Shown here: in pieces, positions 42,268-52,243 of the stretch
How positions within the stretch are numbered: position 1 is the stretch's first letter
How the letters are laid out: each line of letters opens with the position of its first letter
Origin: Thermomonas sp.
GTDB lineage: Bacteria > Pseudomonadota > Gammaproteobacteria > Xanthomonadales > Xanthomonadaceae
DNA: 59,278 bases
NCBI RefSeq assembly: GCF_020850895.1
Contig: NZ_JADZDS010000065.1
Coordinates: forward strand, 1 to 59,278
Direction: 5' to 3'
Program-made: the position numbers and the translations under genes
The notes under the pieces: model-generated
The model's database searches: none
Seen by the model: only the letters and a program-made list of their open reading frames with translations
What the model was told of the DNA's origin: nothing

Positions 42268-42288
42268 GGTCGACCCCGCGGCCAATGG

Positions 42289-42317
42289 TTGACTATCATT
42301 CGTATTTGCGATTGAAT
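42289..42317 (+). promoter_or_regulatory. bfd promoter with Fur-box-like sequence
   Basis: TTGACT (42289-42294) and TTGAAT (42312-42317) are 17 bp apart, upstream of bfd. The spacer and -35 overlap ACTATCATTCGTATTTGC (42292-42309), which resembles Fur boxes of pseudomonads and xanthomonads (ATAATCATTCGCATTT type). Iron-replete repression of bfd by Fur would fit known bfd control. The call is by eye. Confidence 0.5.
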
Positions 42318-42346
42318 CACGTCATCATCCAGCCCGACCTGCTTCG

Positions 42347-42550
42347 ATGTACGTGTGTATTTGCAATGGCGTGACCGATCGCACGATCCGTGAATCTGCG
42401 GATGCTGGATGCGAGAGCGTGGCGGAAATGACCATGCGCACCGGCGCCGGCGCCTGCTGTGGCTCGTGCGTAGGCCTCGTGGCCGAGATCATCGCGGAAG
42501 TCCAGACCCGCCGGCATCTTGAACTGCCGCTGCTGGCGAACGCCGCCTGA
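42347..42550 (+). CDS. bfd: Bacterioferritin-associated ferredoxin
   Basis: This 67-residue protein binds a [2Fe-2S] cluster through CIC near residue 4 and CCGSC near residue 37-41 and delivers electrons to bacterioferritin to release stored iron. MYVCICNGVTDRTIRES and the RTGAGACCGSCV motif match Bfd closely. The bacterioferritin gene follows after 147 nt. Expected to be induced in low iron; see the Fur-like box upstream. Confidence 0.93.
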   Translation: MYVCICNGVTDRTIRESADAGCESVAEMTMRTGAGACCGSCVGLVAEIIAEVQTRRHLELPLLANAA

Positions 42551-42697
42551 CCTTCCGGCCGGGCGCGGGTCCGATCGCGGACCGCCGACGTGTCCGGGAG
42601 CGTTGCCCGCCCTTCCCCTCGGGCCGACGGCCTTGGCCCGTGCCGCGGCCCCCTGCTCGCGGTACAGTTGCGCTTCATCGAACTGGACACATCGGCA

Positions 42698-43171
42698 ATG
42701 AAGGGCGATTCCCAAGTCATCGGTTTCTTGAACAAGGCGCTCTACAACGAGCTGACCGCGATCAACCAGTATTTCCTGCATGCCAAGATGCTGAAGAACT
42801 GGGGATTGAAGGCGCTTGCCGAGCACGAGCACCACGAGTCGATCGACGAGATGAAGCATGCCGACATGCTTGCCGAGCGCATCCTGTTCCTCGAGGGGCT
42901 ACCCAACTTCCAAGCACTGGGCAAACTTCGGATCGGCGAAAACCCGACCGAGATGTTCCGCTGTGACCTCGCGCTGGAGATGGAAGCGGTGCCGTTGCTG
43001 CGCGAGGCGATCGCCCATTGCGAGTCGATCGGGGACATCGGCAGCCGCAAGATCTTCGCCGACATCCTCCATTCCGAGGAAGAGCACATCGACTGGCTGG
43101 AAACCCAGCTGGACCTGATCGGGCGCGTCGGCGAGCAAAACTACCTGGCCCAGGCGATCGAAGGTTCCTGA
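42698..43171 (+). CDS. bfr: Bacterioferritin
   Basis: This 157-residue subunit of the 24-mer iron store has the family start [31 protein letters not shown]. The ferroxidase ligands are visible as Glu18, Glu51 and His54 in [17 protein letters not shown], Glu94 and EEEHIDWLE, and the haem-ligand Met52 is present in DEMKHA. It follows bfd, the iron-release partner. The 147-nt gap probably carries a separate signal, though I see no clear promoter. Confidence 0.95.
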   Translation: MKGDSQVIGFLNKALYNELTAINQYFLHAKMLKNWGLKALAEHEHHESIDEMKHADMLAERILFLEGLPNFQALGKLRIGENPTEMFRCDLALEMEAVPLLREAIAHCESIGDIGSRKIFADILHSEEEHIDWLETQLDLIGRVGEQNYLAQAIEGS

Positions 43172-43203
43172 TCGCCTGCGGGCTCGGATCCGGCGGGCGG
43201 AGT

Positions 43204-45498
43204 TCAGGTTTTCCCGCTTCCGCCCGCCGCGAGGGCGGCCTTGAGTGCTTCCCGCACCTGGCTGAATTCACTGACGATCTGGGCGACGGCCACCGCCGGT
43301 TGCGACAGCGTGCCGTCACGTGCCCCGTATTCTAGGTCACGGGCGGCGTTGGACAGGGTCATCGCGCCGACGTTTGCGCTCGAGGATTTCAGCGTGTGCG
43401 CTGCGATGCGCAGTGCGATCGGATTACTCGCGGAAACCGCGTGTTCAAGCTGAGCGATCAGCCGCGGCGCATCTTCCAGGTAGACCGAGATGATCTTGTC
43501 CACCTCCGCCCCGAGCACCTCGCGCAGTTCGCCGAGGACGCCAAGGTCGAGCGTCGAGGGGCGCCCCGCGTCCTGACTCTCCGTCGCCGCTTGGACGGGT
43601 TGCGGCACCGGCATCTGCGTCCCCTTCCAACGCGCGATGCATTGTTCAAGCTCGGCCCGGCTGACCGGTTTTGACAGGTAGTCGTCCATGCCGGCATCGA
43701 GGCATTTGCGGCGATCGCCGGCCATCGCATTGGCGGTCATCGCGATGATCGGGAGTCGGCGTTGGGCCTTGCGTTGCTGTTCGAGATCACGCCAACGTCG
43801 GGTCGCCGAGTAGCCGTCGAGGACCGGCATCTGGCAGTCCATCAGCACGAGGTCGTAATCACCCTCGTCCAGTTTTGCCAGTGCTGACTGCCCGTTGCCG
43901 GCGGTGTCGCACTCAGCGCCAAGGACCTCAAGCAGGCGCTGCGCGACCATGAGGTTGACCGGGTTGTCCTCCACCAGCAGGATCTTGGCCTTGCGGCCGA
44001 GTTCGACCTTCGGCGTGGGCGCAGGGGCCGGGGCCGGATGCGGGTCGTGTTGCGCCCACGCGACCCCGGAGGCGGACAGGGCCGATCGCAGTTCGGCATC
44101 CGCCGCGGTGCGGGAGAGGATGCTCGCCCCGATCGGCAGGTCCTGCGATGTGACCTCCTCGCCACGCAGGTACACGAGCCGCGAAGTGCCGTATTGGTCG
44201 CGGCGTTCCAGGTTGCGGGCCAGAGAAACCGCTGTGCTGCGGATGCTCGAAAGGTCGGCAAGGACAACGGAAAAATTCCAGGGTTCACCCTGTTGGTTGG
44301 CCTGGCGCATGCGCTCGAGCGCATCGTGGGTGTTTTCCACCACGGTCACCCGCAGCCCCCAGTTGGGCAGCAGCAGGGTCAGTCGCATGCGCAGCTTGGC
44401 ATCGGTGGTGATCAGCAGCACGCGGCCGCCGTGCAGTTCCTGGCGGCGTTCGGTGATGTCACCCTGAACCTTGAGCAGCGGCACCTCGAACCAGAACAAG
44501 GAGCCACGGCCGGGCTCGGATTCGACCCCGATGCGGCCGCCCATCAGCCCGACGATGCGTTGCGAAATCACCAGCCCGAGGCCGGTGCCACCGTACAGCC
44601 GGGTGGTCGATGCGTCGGCCTGGCTGAACGGCTGGAACAACTTGGCGCGGGTGGCGGCATCAATGCCGATGCCGGTGTCCTGGACCTCGAAGCGCAGTTG
44701 GTGCTGGGTGGACGATTCACCCATGCGGCGCACGTTCATGGTGACGCTGCCGTGCTCCGTGAACTTGATTGCGTTGCTCAGCAGGTTGCTGAGGATCTGC
44801 CGCAGCCGGACCGGGTCTCCGCGGACCGGAAGCCGCACGGAATTTTCGATCTGCAGGGTCAGGCGAAGGCCCTTGGCCTCGGCGGGCCGCTGCATGAGGG
44901 TGAGTACACTCTGCATCAACTCGCGCAAGTTGAAGCCGGTGGTTTCAAGTTCGAGGCGGTTGGCCTCCAGCTTCGAATAATCAAGGATGTCGTCGACGAT
45001 CCGCAGCAGTTGCTGCGCCGAAGCGGACGCGGTGCGCAGGAATTCCTGTTGCTCGAGCGCCAGGCGGGTGTTCGACAGCAGGTCGAGCATCGGGATGATG
45101 CCGTTGAGCGGGGTGCGGATTTCGTGGCTCATCGTGGCGAGGAACTCGCCCTTGGCCATCACCGCCGATTCGGCCGCTTGCTTGGCTTGGGTCAACTCCT
45201 TCTCGAGTTGAGTGTGGCGGCTGATCTCCTGCTGCAGCGAGTCGATTTCCTCGGCATTGCGTCGGCTTTGCTCGGCGTGTTCCTGCAGACGGTTTTCGCG
45301 TTGCCGAACCACGAAGGCCAGCGTGGTCGTTGCGAACAGTGCCAACAGTGCAAGCACCAGTGCAATCAACTGCCACGGACCTTGCAGGCCGAACCGTTCG
45401 ATCACCAGGGACAGGGCGGCGCCGGCCGCCGCACCCAAGGCCAGCCAGCGGGTCACCAGCATGTTGCGCCCGTAGTCAGCGGGGTCGATGGCACTCAC
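43204..45498 (-). CDS. Hybrid sensor histidine kinase with receiver and Hpt domains
   Basis: This 764-residue protein has two N-terminal membrane helices (about 13-37 and 42-64) with almost no periplasmic loop, then a coiled coil, HisKA (His125 in [11 protein letters not shown]) and HATPase ([27 protein letters not shown]). A degenerate receiver-like region (about 355-470, Ala/Asn-rich, without a clear acidic pocket) follows, then a good receiver (EDN, Asp554 in [14 protein letters not shown], Lys in LSKPVS) and a C-terminal Hpt domain (His701 in [14 protein letters not shown]). The phosphorelay is complete, BarA-like. It overlaps the upstream REC-GGDEF-EAL gene by 4 bp and may phosphorylate its receiver. 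Confidence 0.88.
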   Translation of the reverse strand: MSAIDPADYGRNMLVTRWLALGAAAGAALSLVIERFGLQGPWQLIALVLALLALFATTTLAFVVRQRENRLQEHAEQSRRNAEEIDSLQQEISRHTQLEKELTQAKQAAESAVMAKGEFLATMSHEIRTPLNGIIPMLDLLSNTRLALEQQEFLRTASASAQQLLRIVDDILDYSKLEANRLELETTGFNLRELMQSVLTLMQRPAEAKGLRLTLQIENSVRLPVRGDPVRLRQILSNLLSNAIKFTEHGSVTMNVRRMGESSTQHQLRFEVQDTGIGIDAATRAKLFQPFSQADASTTRLYGGTGLGLVISQRIVGLMGGRIGVESEPGRGSLFWFEVPLLKVQGDITERRQELHGGRVLLITTDAKLRMRLTLLLPNWGLRVTVVENTHDALERMRQANQQGEPWNFSVVLADLSSIRSTAVSLARNLERRDQYGTSRLVYLRGEEVTSQDLPIGASILSRTAADAELRSALSASGVAWAQHDPHPAPAPAPTPKVELGRKAKILLVEDNPVNLMVAQRLLEVLGAECDTAGNGQSALAKLDEGDYDLVLMDCQMPVLDGYSATRRWRDLEQQRKAQRRLPIIAMTANAMAGDRRKCLDAGMDDYLSKPVSRAELEQCIARWKGTQMPVPQPVQAATESQDAGRPSTLDLGVLGELREVLGAEVDKIISVYLEDAPRLIAQLEHAVSASNPIALRIAAHTLKSSSANVGAMTLSNAARDLEYGARDGTLSQPAVAVAQIVSEFSQVREALKAALAAGGSGKT

Positions 45499-47210
45499 AG
45501 GGTTGCGCTCCGGAAGTCGAAGTCCAGTGTCTGTTCGGGGCGATGGACGAGGTTGCCCTGGATGAAGTCAATCCCGCCAATCCACAGCGCGGCGGCGGCT
45601 TGGGGATCCTCCACGCCCTGTGCGATGACCTGCAGCCCCTGCCGGTGTGCGTGTTGGATGGCCTGGCGCATCTCGTCGTGCAGCGTCTGGGCCAGCGGCA
45701 GTTGCGCGAAATCAGATGCCAGACGCAGGTATCCGAGCGGAAGCTGGTCCAGCAGCATGGAGGATTCCATGTTGTGCCGGTACTGGCTGAGGGAAAATTG
45801 CACCCCTGACGGGAGCATCTGTCTGCAGAATTCACGCAGCAGGACCGCGTGGACCATCGCGTCTTCCAACCGCACGTCGATGATCAATGCCTGGCCTTCG
45901 ATGCCTGCGGCCACGATTTCCTGCTGGAGCCAGTCGGCATAACCCTCCTGGGCCAACGACCTCGGCGATTGGGACACGATGAGCTTGACCGGCCGTGCCG
46001 TCCGCCGACGCTCGCGCAGCAGGTCGAGCGCATGCTGCATCACCCAGCGATCCAGTTGCGAGAGCAGGCCTGCGGTCTGGGCGGTATCGATGAATTCCGC
46101 GGCCTTGCGCACGCTGCCGTCGGCACCGCGCATCCGCGCAAGGACCTGGTAACGTGCCTCGTCGCCACCGGCCACGGCCACCACCGGCTGGAACGCCAGG
46201 TACAGGGTGTCGCTTCCGGGAGCCAGCGCGGAACGCAATTCTTCTGCGATCTCGTTGGCGGCGATGCGGTCGGCGGGAACGAAGCGGGCGATCCCGATGG
46301 GCGAACCATGTGCCTCGCGGGCGGCGTCCTCGGCGGCTGCGAGCACATCGGCGGAATCCTTGAATCCGTGATCGAACGAGGTGTAGCCGATGGTGCAGCG
46401 CAAGCGCAGGGTGGTGTCCCCGACCCGGAAGTCGGTGTAGCCGATGCCGTCGCGCAGGCGACGTGCGAATTCCTCCAATCCGCCAGCATCCAAGCCATTG
46501 GCGATGACGAAGAAGGCGTTGTCGCTCAGGCGTGCCGCAGCTTCGTGTTTCGTCAGCTCGCGGAGCTTGCGTCCTGCCGAGTTGATCAGGTCTTCGAATT
46601 CCGCGAAACCGAAGCGGTCGTGGAGCGCGGCGGCGTTTCCCATCTCGATGAGCAGGGCTCCGCCAGGACTGCCCGAGACGGCGTGCTGGGAAAGGATCTT
46701 CATCAGCGTGGGCCGGGTGTGCAATCCGGTCAGGGGATGGCGATCGATCTCGGCCGGTGCCTGCTGGCTGTGGTTGATGGCGCGAGCGCGGCGGATCCTG
46801 TTCTGCACGGCCACCACCAAGTGGCGAGGCCGCACCGGCTTGACGATGTAATCGTCGCCACCGTGTTCGAGCGCGTCCAGTTGGCTGTCCGGATTTTGGT
46901 CGCCGGTCAGGAACACCACCGGGATGTGTTCGAAACGGGGATGCTCGCGGATCTGTGTCGTCAGCGAGGTGCCGCTGGTACCTGGCATGTGCAAGTCCAT
47001 CAGCACGAGCTCGGGCTCGAAGCGTTCAAGCGTTTCCATCAGCAGTTCAGGCATGGACACCACTTCCGCGTCCATGCCGGCGCCGCGCAGGATGGCTTCG
47101 GCAAACAGGGCCTGACTGCGGTCGTCCTCGACGATGAGCACGCGGTAGCGATCGGACGCCGCGGCGTCTGGTTGGGAGGACGGGGAATTACCGTTGGCTG
47201 TTTCGTTCAT
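45495..47210 (-). CDS. REC - degenerate GGDEF - degenerate EAL protein
   Basis: This 571-residue protein has a receiver domain (EDD at 28-30, Asp72 in LMDLHMPG, Lys in IVKPVRP). A GGDEF-fold domain (about 155-300) follows in which the signature is replaced by LSDNAF. The EAL-fold domain (about 315-560) has EAL replaced by QVL, and the conserved Asp pair near DDFG is replaced by SQYRHN. So cyclase and phosphodiesterase activities are unlikely; a c-di-GMP-binding or protein-interaction role, as in FimX, is more likely. It is coupled by 4-bp overlap to the hybrid kinase downstream. Confidence 0.85.
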   Translation of the reverse strand: MNETANGNSPSSQPDAAASDRYRVLIVEDDRSQALFAEAILRGAGMDAEVVSMPELLMETLERFEPELVLMDLHMPGTSGTSLTTQIREHPRFEHIPVVFLTGDQNPDSQLDALEHGGDDYIVKPVRPRHLVVAVQNRIRRARAINHSQQAPAEIDRHPLTGLHTRPTLMKILSQHAVSGSPGGALLIEMGNAAALHDRFGFAEFEDLINSAGRKLRELTKHEAAARLSDNAFFVIANGLDAGGLEEFARRLRDGIGYTDFRVGDTTLRLRCTIGYTSFDHGFKDSADVLAAAEDAAREAHGSPIGIARFVPADRIAANEIAEELRSALAPGSDTLYLAFQPVVAVAGGDEARYQVLARMRGADGSVRKAAEFIDTAQTAGLLSQLDRWVMQHALDLLRERRRTARPVKLIVSQSPRSLAQEGYADWLQQEIVAAGIEGQALIIDVRLEDAMVHAVLLREFCRQMLPSGVQFSLSQYRHNMESSMLLDQLPLGYLRLASDFAQLPLAQTLHDEMRQAIQHAHRQGLQVIAQGVEDPQAAAALWIGGIDFIQGNLVHRPEQTLDFDFRSATL

Positions 47211-47412
47211 CCTTACCTCGCAATACCGAACTCCCGCCGTGGGTCACGCGGTCGGGTCGCTACGGTTTCCGACGATGGTGGACCCAAAGGGCCCACAGGG
47301 GTTTGATTCTGACGCAAAACGTAGGCAATGGGGCCCCCGCGGATGGGGCGGGTGGGATGATTGATTGCACCAAGGCTTGACGCCGAATGCCAGCGGTGCG
47401 ATATCCGACACG

Positions 47413-48150
47413 ATGGAGAACCCAGCTGCGAATGCGATGGTGCACAAGCCGGGACACCCGAGGGCCGCCGTGGTCGTGCTGGTGGCGAGTGCATTGCTGC
47501 TTGGCTTATGGGGTGCGTGGCGCAGTTTCGGCCCTATCCCACCGAATGCGCGTGAACGCCTCGAGGCGCAGGAACGCAGGATCGACACGCTCGAACAGCA
47601 GGCGACCACGCTTGCGCGTTCCGACCAGATCAGCCGCAAGGCGAACCAGGACCTGCAGGCGACCCTTTCCGACCGCGTCGAGGAAATCGCCAGCCTGCGC
47701 GCCGATGTCGCCTTCTACGAGCGTTTCGTCGGTGCGGCCGGGCAGCGGCACGGATTGAGCGTGCACGAACTGCGGCTGAAACCGCAGGGCAGTCCGGGGG
47801 TCTGGCATTTCGTCGCCACCCTCACCCAGAACCAGATCCGCGATGCGATGAGCAGCGGCCGCTTGGAACTGGCGCTTGAGGCCACTTCGGCTGGCCGAAT
47901 GCGTACGTTCGACTGGAATGCCTTGCGCCAGCAGCCCAGGGCCAGCGGCATCGACTATGCCTTCAAGTATTTCCAACAGGTCGAGGGCGATATCCTGCTG
48001 CCGGCGGGCGCCGAACCCGTGCGCGTGATCGTGCGCCTGCAACCCAAGGCCGGGTCGGTGGTTGAACAATCGTTCGGCTGGAGCGAGGCCGCTGGCGATG
48101 GGGATGCCGAGGGTGCGCAGACCCATGCCTCGCAAGCACGGGGCGGTTGA
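47413..48150 (+). CDS. DUF6776-like inner-membrane protein
   Basis: This 245-residue protein has one membrane helix ([19 protein letters not shown], about 18-36) and then a coiled coil ([40 protein letters not shown]). A periplasmic domain follows ([31 protein letters not shown]) of the kind found in small xanthomonad and pseudomonad proteins next to erpA. Function unknown. ATG 47413 is preferred because the helix then lies near the N-terminus. It ends about 67 nt before erpA. Confidence 0.65.
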   Translation: MENPAANAMVHKPGHPRAAVVVLVASALLLGLWGAWRSFGPIPPNARERLEAQERRIDTLEQQATTLARSDQISRKANQDLQATLSDRVEEIASLRADVAFYERFVGAAGQRHGLSVHELRLKPQGSPGVWHFVATLTQNQIRDAMSSGRLELALEATSAGRMRTFDWNALRQQPRASGIDYAFKYFQQVEGDILLPAGAEPVRVIVRLQPKAGSVVEQSFGWSEAAGDGDAEGAQTHASQARGG

Positions 48151-48217
48151 ATCCGGGCCTGCTTCGCGCCATCCTGCCCGGGTGGAGACAACGGTCCTGG
48201 AACGATTCCTTGCGCTG

Positions 48218-48547
48218 ATGCCGCCTGCGCCGATGACGTTCACTGCGGCGGCTGCAGCCAAGGTGCGCGAACTGCTTGCGGACGAGGGCGATGCATCGCT
48301 CAAGCTGCGTGCCTTCATCTTGGGCGGTGGCTGCACCGGATTCCAGTACGGCTTCGAGTTCGATGACGGCCAGAACGCAGATGACATCGTGATCATCACC
48401 GACGGCGCCAGCCTGCTGGTCGATCCGCTCAGCCTGCAGTACCTCGCCGGATCCGAGGTCGATTACGTTGAATCACTGACCGGTGCCCAGTTCGTGATCC
48501 GCAATCCGAACGCCAAGACGACCTGCGGCTGCGGCAGCATCGAGTGA
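48218..48547 (+). CDS. erpA: Iron-sulfur cluster insertion protein ErpA
   Basis: This A-type carrier delivers [Fe-S] clusters to apoproteins. It has all three conserved Cys: [11 protein letters not shown] (first) and TTCGCGS at the end, with [41 protein letters not shown] typical of ErpA. The start is unsure: ATG 48218 gives 109 residues, close to E. coli ErpA (114); a GTG at 48182 gives 121. The stop overlaps the nudC start by 4 bp (GTGA). Confidence 0.9.
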   Translation: MPPAPMTFTAAAAAKVRELLADEGDASLKLRAFILGGGCTGFQYGFEFDDGQNADDIVIITDGASLLVDPLSLQYLAGSEVDYVESLTGAQFVIRNPNAKTTCGCGSIE

Positions 48548-49461
48548 GCATGGCCGCCATGGATCCGCTGTCGCCCTTTGCATTCGTGGACGGAGCACTG
48601 GACCGTGCCGATGCGCTGCGTGACGCTCCGGAAGCCCTGGCGAAGTTGTGGCCGCACGCAGGCGTGATTGCGTTGGATGCGGAAGGGCGCGTGCTGGCGG
48701 ACAGCGACGGGATGCCGCTGACACTGGTCGGCGCCATGCTGGGCGAAGGACCGGGCACGCACACGTTCTTGGGCCAGTGCGAAGGCAGGGCGTGGTTCCT
48801 GGCCGAGGCACCTCAGATCGACGCACCGCAGCGAATCGACCTGCGCAGTGCGGCGGCACGCTGGCCGGCGTGGCAGGCCACGCTGTTCGCCCAAGCGCGC
48901 GCGCTCCAGCACTGGCATTGCCGGCACCGGTTCTGCGGTGCCTGCGGCAATGCACTGCGGTTTGAGCGTGCGGGTTGGTTGGGCCGCTGTGATGCCTGCA
49001 ACAGCGAGCACTTTCCGCGCACCGACCAGGCCATCATCGTCGCCGTGACCGACGGCCAGCGGTTGTTGCTCGGACGACAGGCCAGCTGGCCGAAGCGGCG
49101 CTGGTCGGTGATTGCCGGATTCGTCGAGCCGGGTGAAACGCTGGAACAGACCGTGGCCCGCGAAGTGCTGGAGGAAACGGGCGTGCGGGTGGATCCGCGC
49201 GCCGCGCGCTACCTCGCCTCGCAGCCCTGGCCCTTCCCGAGCGCGCTGATGCTGGGGTTCGTTGCACAGGCAGCAGCGGATGAGCCGAACGTCGGGGACG
49301 AGTTGGAGGATGCGCGCTGGTTCGATCCAGAAGCGGTGCGCGCCGGTCTCGCACGGGACTGGAAGGACGCCGAGCATGAGGGCGATGGCATCGTCCTGCC
49401 GGCGCCGCTGTCGATCGCCCGGCACGTGATCCAGGCATGGCTTCAGGGCTTGGCTGCCTGA
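48544..49461 (+). CDS. nudC: NADH pyrophosphatase / RNA deNADding enzyme
   Basis: This Nudix hydrolase cleaves NAD(H) and removes NAD caps from RNA. The 305-residue protein has a zinc ribbon (CGACG and CDACN pairs, about 140-160), the Nudix box [22 protein letters not shown] (G-x5-E-x7-REV-x-EE-x-G, near 200) and the NudC-specific [11 protein letters not shown] motif. GTG at 48544 overlaps erpA; ATG at 48550 is the alternative. N-terminus is the family's variable substrate domain. Confidence 0.93.
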   Translation: MSMAAMDPLSPFAFVDGALDRADALRDAPEALAKLWPHAGVIALDAEGRVLADSDGMPLTLVGAMLGEGPGTHTFLGQCEGRAWFLAEAPQIDAPQRIDLRSAAARWPAWQATLFAQARALQHWHCRHRFCGACGNALRFERAGWLGRCDACNSEHFPRTDQAIIVAVTDGQRLLLGRQASWPKRRWSVIAGFVEPGETLEQTVAREVLEETGVRVDPRAARYLASQPWPFPSALMLGFVAQAAADEPNVGDELEDARWFDPEAVRAGLARDWKDAEHEGDGIVLPAPLSIARHVIQAWLQGLAA

Positions 49462-49480
49462 TACGCGTCACCGGTCGGGA

Positions 49481-49960
49481 TCAGCCGGGAGCCAGCAGGG
49501 CGAATGGCATCCACGGCAGGTTGCGCAGGAAGGCAAAACCCGGCAGCAGCACCAACCACAGGCGTGGGTTGGCCAAAGACGCCGCCAGCCCCAGCAACTG
49601 CCGCGGCAGCAGGCCGGCGCCGTGCAGTACCAGCAGCGCCAGCGGTGGCAACGAAACAACCAGCAGCGGATTCATCGCCAGCGCGCCGGTCAGGTCCAGA
49701 TGGGTCAGCGCGTACAGGCAGCGGGTGCTGCCGCAGCCCGGACAAAACAGCCCGGTCAGGGTGTGAAACGGACAAGGCGGCAGCGGGTTGCCGGCGACGT
49801 TGGGGTCGACCTGGCGCAGCAGCGCGAACGCACCGAGGCCGAGCAAGGACACTGCCGTCAGCGTGGCGTAGCGGCTGCGCGTGCGCAGCCAAGCCGTGTG
49901 GACATGGCGCAGTCCAGTGCCAGGTCGAACGGAGCCAAGCTGGACTTGCGGGGTGTCCAC
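49481..49960 (-). CDS. DUF2752 membrane protein
   Basis: This 159-residue protein has about three membrane helices (ATLTAVSLLGLGAFALL, NPLLVVSLPPLALLVLHGAGLL, LWLVLLPGFAFLRNLPWMPFALL). The DUF2752 signature is PCPFHTLTGLFCPGCGSTRCLYALTHLD (near 62-90; three Cys kept). Function unknown; the conserved Cys suggest metal or disulphide chemistry. A GTG start at 49960 follows the CD225 gene stop with no gap (TGAGTG), so the two are translated together. Confidence 0.72.
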   Translation of the reverse strand: MDTPQVQLGSVRPGTGLRHVHTAWLRTRSRYATLTAVSLLGLGAFALLRQVDPNVAGNPLPPCPFHTLTGLFCPGCGSTRCLYALTHLDLTGALAMNPLLVVSLPPLALLVLHGAGLLPRQLLGLAASLANPRLWLVLLPGFAFLRNLPWMPFALLAPG

Positions 49961-50236
49961 TCAGTGCAGACCCATGCCGGTGGCCGAAATGCCAATCACC
50001 AGGATGAATGCGACGTAGAGTATGAGCAGGACAACGAAGGCTCCGGCAGCCCAGATCGCCCACGACTTGGCCTTGTCGGCGGCCTCCTGCGCGGCGGCGT
50101 AATTGCCGGCCGCCACCAGCCCATCAACCTTGGCGGCATGGATGATGGAAACGATGCCCAACGGAAGGCAGCAGAACAGGGTGGACAGGATCGCCCAGAC
50201 CATGTTGTTGGAAATGGGGCGCATTTGAGTGTTCAT
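49961..50236 (-). CDS. CD225/dispanin-family membrane protein
   Basis: This 91-residue protein has two hydrophobic segments: NNMVWAILSTLFCCLPLGIVSIIHAAKVD (the typical CD225 sequence with FCCLPLG) and AIWAAGAFVVLLILYVAFILVIG. CD225 is named for eukaryotic IFITM proteins, but many bacteria have short forms of unknown role, often beside DUF2752. ATG 50236 is preferred as it gives the MNTQMRPISNN start; an upstream in-frame ATG exists at 50260. Confidence 0.75.
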   Translation of the reverse strand: MNTQMRPISNNMVWAILSTLFCCLPLGIVSIIHAAKVDGLVAAGNYAAAQEAADKAKSWAIWAAGAFVVLLILYVAFILVIGISATGMGLH

Positions 50237-50423
50237 TGCGGCAGGCTCCAGTGGGAACATCGGCTGTCGGGGACGTCGCGAAGACCTTCAACACGAACGG
50301 TTGCGCATGCTTGGATCGTGGGGCGACGGTTCGCATGGTCGCACGAAAATCAAACCAGGAATCAGCGACGCGGGACGTTCCATTCCGGCCTTCGACAGCG
50401 TCCAGATCGGCAGGGACAATGGG

Positions 50424-50447
50424 GCAGGCAGCAGGCAGCAGGCAGCA
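50424..50447. repeat. Heptanucleotide tandem repeat before the SDR gene
   Basis: GGCAGCA occurs three times in a row (50427-50447), preceded by a partial GCA unit. The repeat ends 37 bp before the SDR gene start. Its unit is not a multiple of three, but an in-frame stop at 50469-50471 separates it from the gene, so it is not coding. Confidence 0.5.
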
Positions 50448-50483
50448 TCAAGGCCATGCATTGGCAACTGATGGAGGCGTGAG

Positions 50484-51770
50484 GTGGTGGAATTCGGCTG
50501 TGCCCTGGTGGTGGGAGGTCGGGGGTTTCTCGGCGGATTCATCGTTGCCGCGCTGCGCCGGCGCGGCTGGCGCGTGCGCGTGCTGGCGCGACCACAGGGA
50601 CGCAGCTTGGATGCGGACGAGGTGCCGGGTGACCTGACCCGGATGCAGGACGAGGAGGCCTGGACGAGGGCACTGGACGGCGTGTCCGTGGTCGTCAATG
50701 CCGCCGGTATCCTGCGCGAAGAAGGCCGGCAGTCCTTCGAGGCGGTGCACGAACGAGCGCCGCTCGCTCTGGCACGTGCTTGCGCTGCCCGCGGCATCCG
50801 CTTCGTGCAGGTGTCGGCGCTGGGGCATCCCGACGACGGCGGCTTCATTGCTTCCAAGCACCGCTTCGACGCGGCCCTGCTGGCGCTGCCGGTGGAGGCG
50901 GTGGTGCTGCGTCCTTCGGTGGTGTATTCACGCAGCGGGTCCTACGGCGGCACCTCGCTGCTGCGGGCGCTGGCCGCGTTTCCGTGGCGGATGGTGTTGC
51001 CGGGGGATGGGCGCTGGACCTTCCAGCCGCTGTGCGCAGAGGATCTGGGCGAGGTGGTTGCGGCGGCATGCGGGGGCGGCGAACGCGGCGTGTACGAATT
51101 GGGCTGCGAGCAACCGATCGCGCTGCGCGATTACCAGCAGGTCTGGCGAAGATGGCTGCAGATTCCGGGCGACCGTGCCTGGCAGGTGCCGCTGCCGCTG
51201 GTGCGGGCACAGGTGGCACTCGGGCAATGGTTGGGCCGTGGCCCCGTCAACCGCACGATCTGGAACATGCTGCTGCGCGGCAATCGCACGGCAGGCGACG
51301 CGCACCGGCGTGCCCACGCCGTCTTCGGGCTGCGCGTGCGGGCTTTGGAGGAGGTGTTGCAAGACGCACCCAGCCAGATGCAGGACCGCTGGGCGGCGCA
51401 GCTGTATTTCCTCGCCCCCTGGCTGACGTGGAGCATGGTGCTGCTGTGGCTGCTGTCGGGTGTCGTTGGCCTGACGGCGCCGACAGCGCGAATCGAGGCG
51501 CTGGCGCAAGGAACCGTGCTCGAAGCGGTGGCGCCGCTGGCGTTGGCACGCGGTGCCGGCGTCCTCGACATTGCCTTGGCGCTGTGGCTTGCATTTGCAC
51601 GCCGACGGCGTGGCGTGGTTCTGGTGATGCTGGCCTGCACATCGGCCTATCTGCTGGTTTTTGGTTTGACTGTCCCGGCGCAGCTCTTCGATCCACTGGG
51701 TGGACTGATCAAGAACATCGCCCTGATTCCGGCGCTGGCGGTGCTGTGGGTGCTGGTGGATCGGAGATGA
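50484..51770 (+). CDS. NAD(P)-binding SDR fused to a DoxX-like membrane domain
   Basis: This 428-residue protein has an N-terminal atypical SDR domain (about 5-280): nucleotide loop VVGGRGFLGGFI, VVNAAGILREE and VSALGHPDDGGFIASKHRFD, in the style of NAD(P)H-binding epimerase-like proteins of the YbjT/NDUFA9 type. A C-terminal membrane part with about four helices (WLTWSMVLLWLLSGVVGLT, GVVLVMLACTSAYLLVFGL) follows, resembling DoxX-like DUF4267 domains. GGAGG lies before the GTG start. It is coupled to a DUF2269 gene by 4-bp overlap. Substrate unknown; quinone or redox chemistry at the membrane is inference. Confidence 0.75.
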   Translation: MVEFGCALVVGGRGFLGGFIVAALRRRGWRVRVLARPQGRSLDADEVPGDLTRMQDEEAWTRALDGVSVVVNAAGILREEGRQSFEAVHERAPLALARACAARGIRFVQVSALGHPDDGGFIASKHRFDAALLALPVEAVVLRPSVVYSRSGSYGGTSLLRALAAFPWRMVLPGDGRWTFQPLCAEDLGEVVAAACGGGERGVYELGCEQPIALRDYQQVWRRWLQIPGDRAWQVPLPLVRAQVALGQWLGRGPVNRTIWNMLLRGNRTAGDAHRRAHAVFGLRVRALEEVLQDAPSQMQDRWAAQLYFLAPWLTWSMVLLWLLSGVVGLTAPTARIEALAQGTVLEAVAPLALARGAGVLDIALALWLAFARRRRGVVLVMLACTSAYLLVFGLTVPAQLFDPLGGLIKNIALIPALAVLWVLVDRR

Positions 51771-52237
51771 CGGTGGACTACCTGACCCTGAAATGGATCC
51801 ATATCCTGTCATCGACCCTGCTGCTGGGCACCGGCTTGGGCATCGCGTTTTTCATGTGGATGGCGCACCGCAGCGGCGATGCGCGCCAGATAGCCGCCAC
51901 CGCGCGGGTGGTGGTGATCGCCGACGCGCTGTTTACCGCGCCGGCGGTCGTCGTCCAGCTCGGAACCGGGCTGTGGCTGGCGTGGTTGCTGCACTTGCCG
52001 CTGACCGAATTCTGGGTTGGGACGGCCTTGCTGCTGTTCTTCGTGATTGGCGCCTGCTGGCTGCCGGTGGTGTGGCTGCAGGCGCGCGCCCGCGACCTAG
52101 CCCGAGCCGCGGTCGAAGCGGGCATGCCGTTGCCGCCGGCCTACGCGCGGGTGATGCGCTGGTGGTTCTGGCTGGGCTGGCCGGCTTTCATCAGCGTGAT
52201 CGCGATTTTCTGGCTGATGGTGCACAAGCCGGTCTGA
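51767..52237 (+). CDS. DUF2269 membrane protein
   Basis: This 156-residue protein has four predicted membrane helices (LKWIHILSSTLLLGTGLGIAFF, ALFTAPAVVVQLGTGLWLAWL, WVGTALLLFFVIGACWLPVVWLQ, RWWFWLGWPAFISVIAIFWLM) with KWIHILSST at the start, typical of DUF2269, a family with conserved His that may bind haem. It overlaps the SDR-DoxX gene by 4 bp, suggesting a joint membrane redox role. It converges on the LplT-PlsC gene with 6 bp between. Confidence 0.8.
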   Translation: MTVDYLTLKWIHILSSTLLLGTGLGIAFFMWMAHRSGDARQIAATARVVVIADALFTAPAVVVQLGTGLWLAWLLHLPLTEFWVGTALLLFFVIGACWLPVVWLQARARDLARAAVEAGMPLPPAYARVMRWWFWLGWPAFISVIAIFWLMVHKPV

Positions 52238-52243
52238 GGTGGG

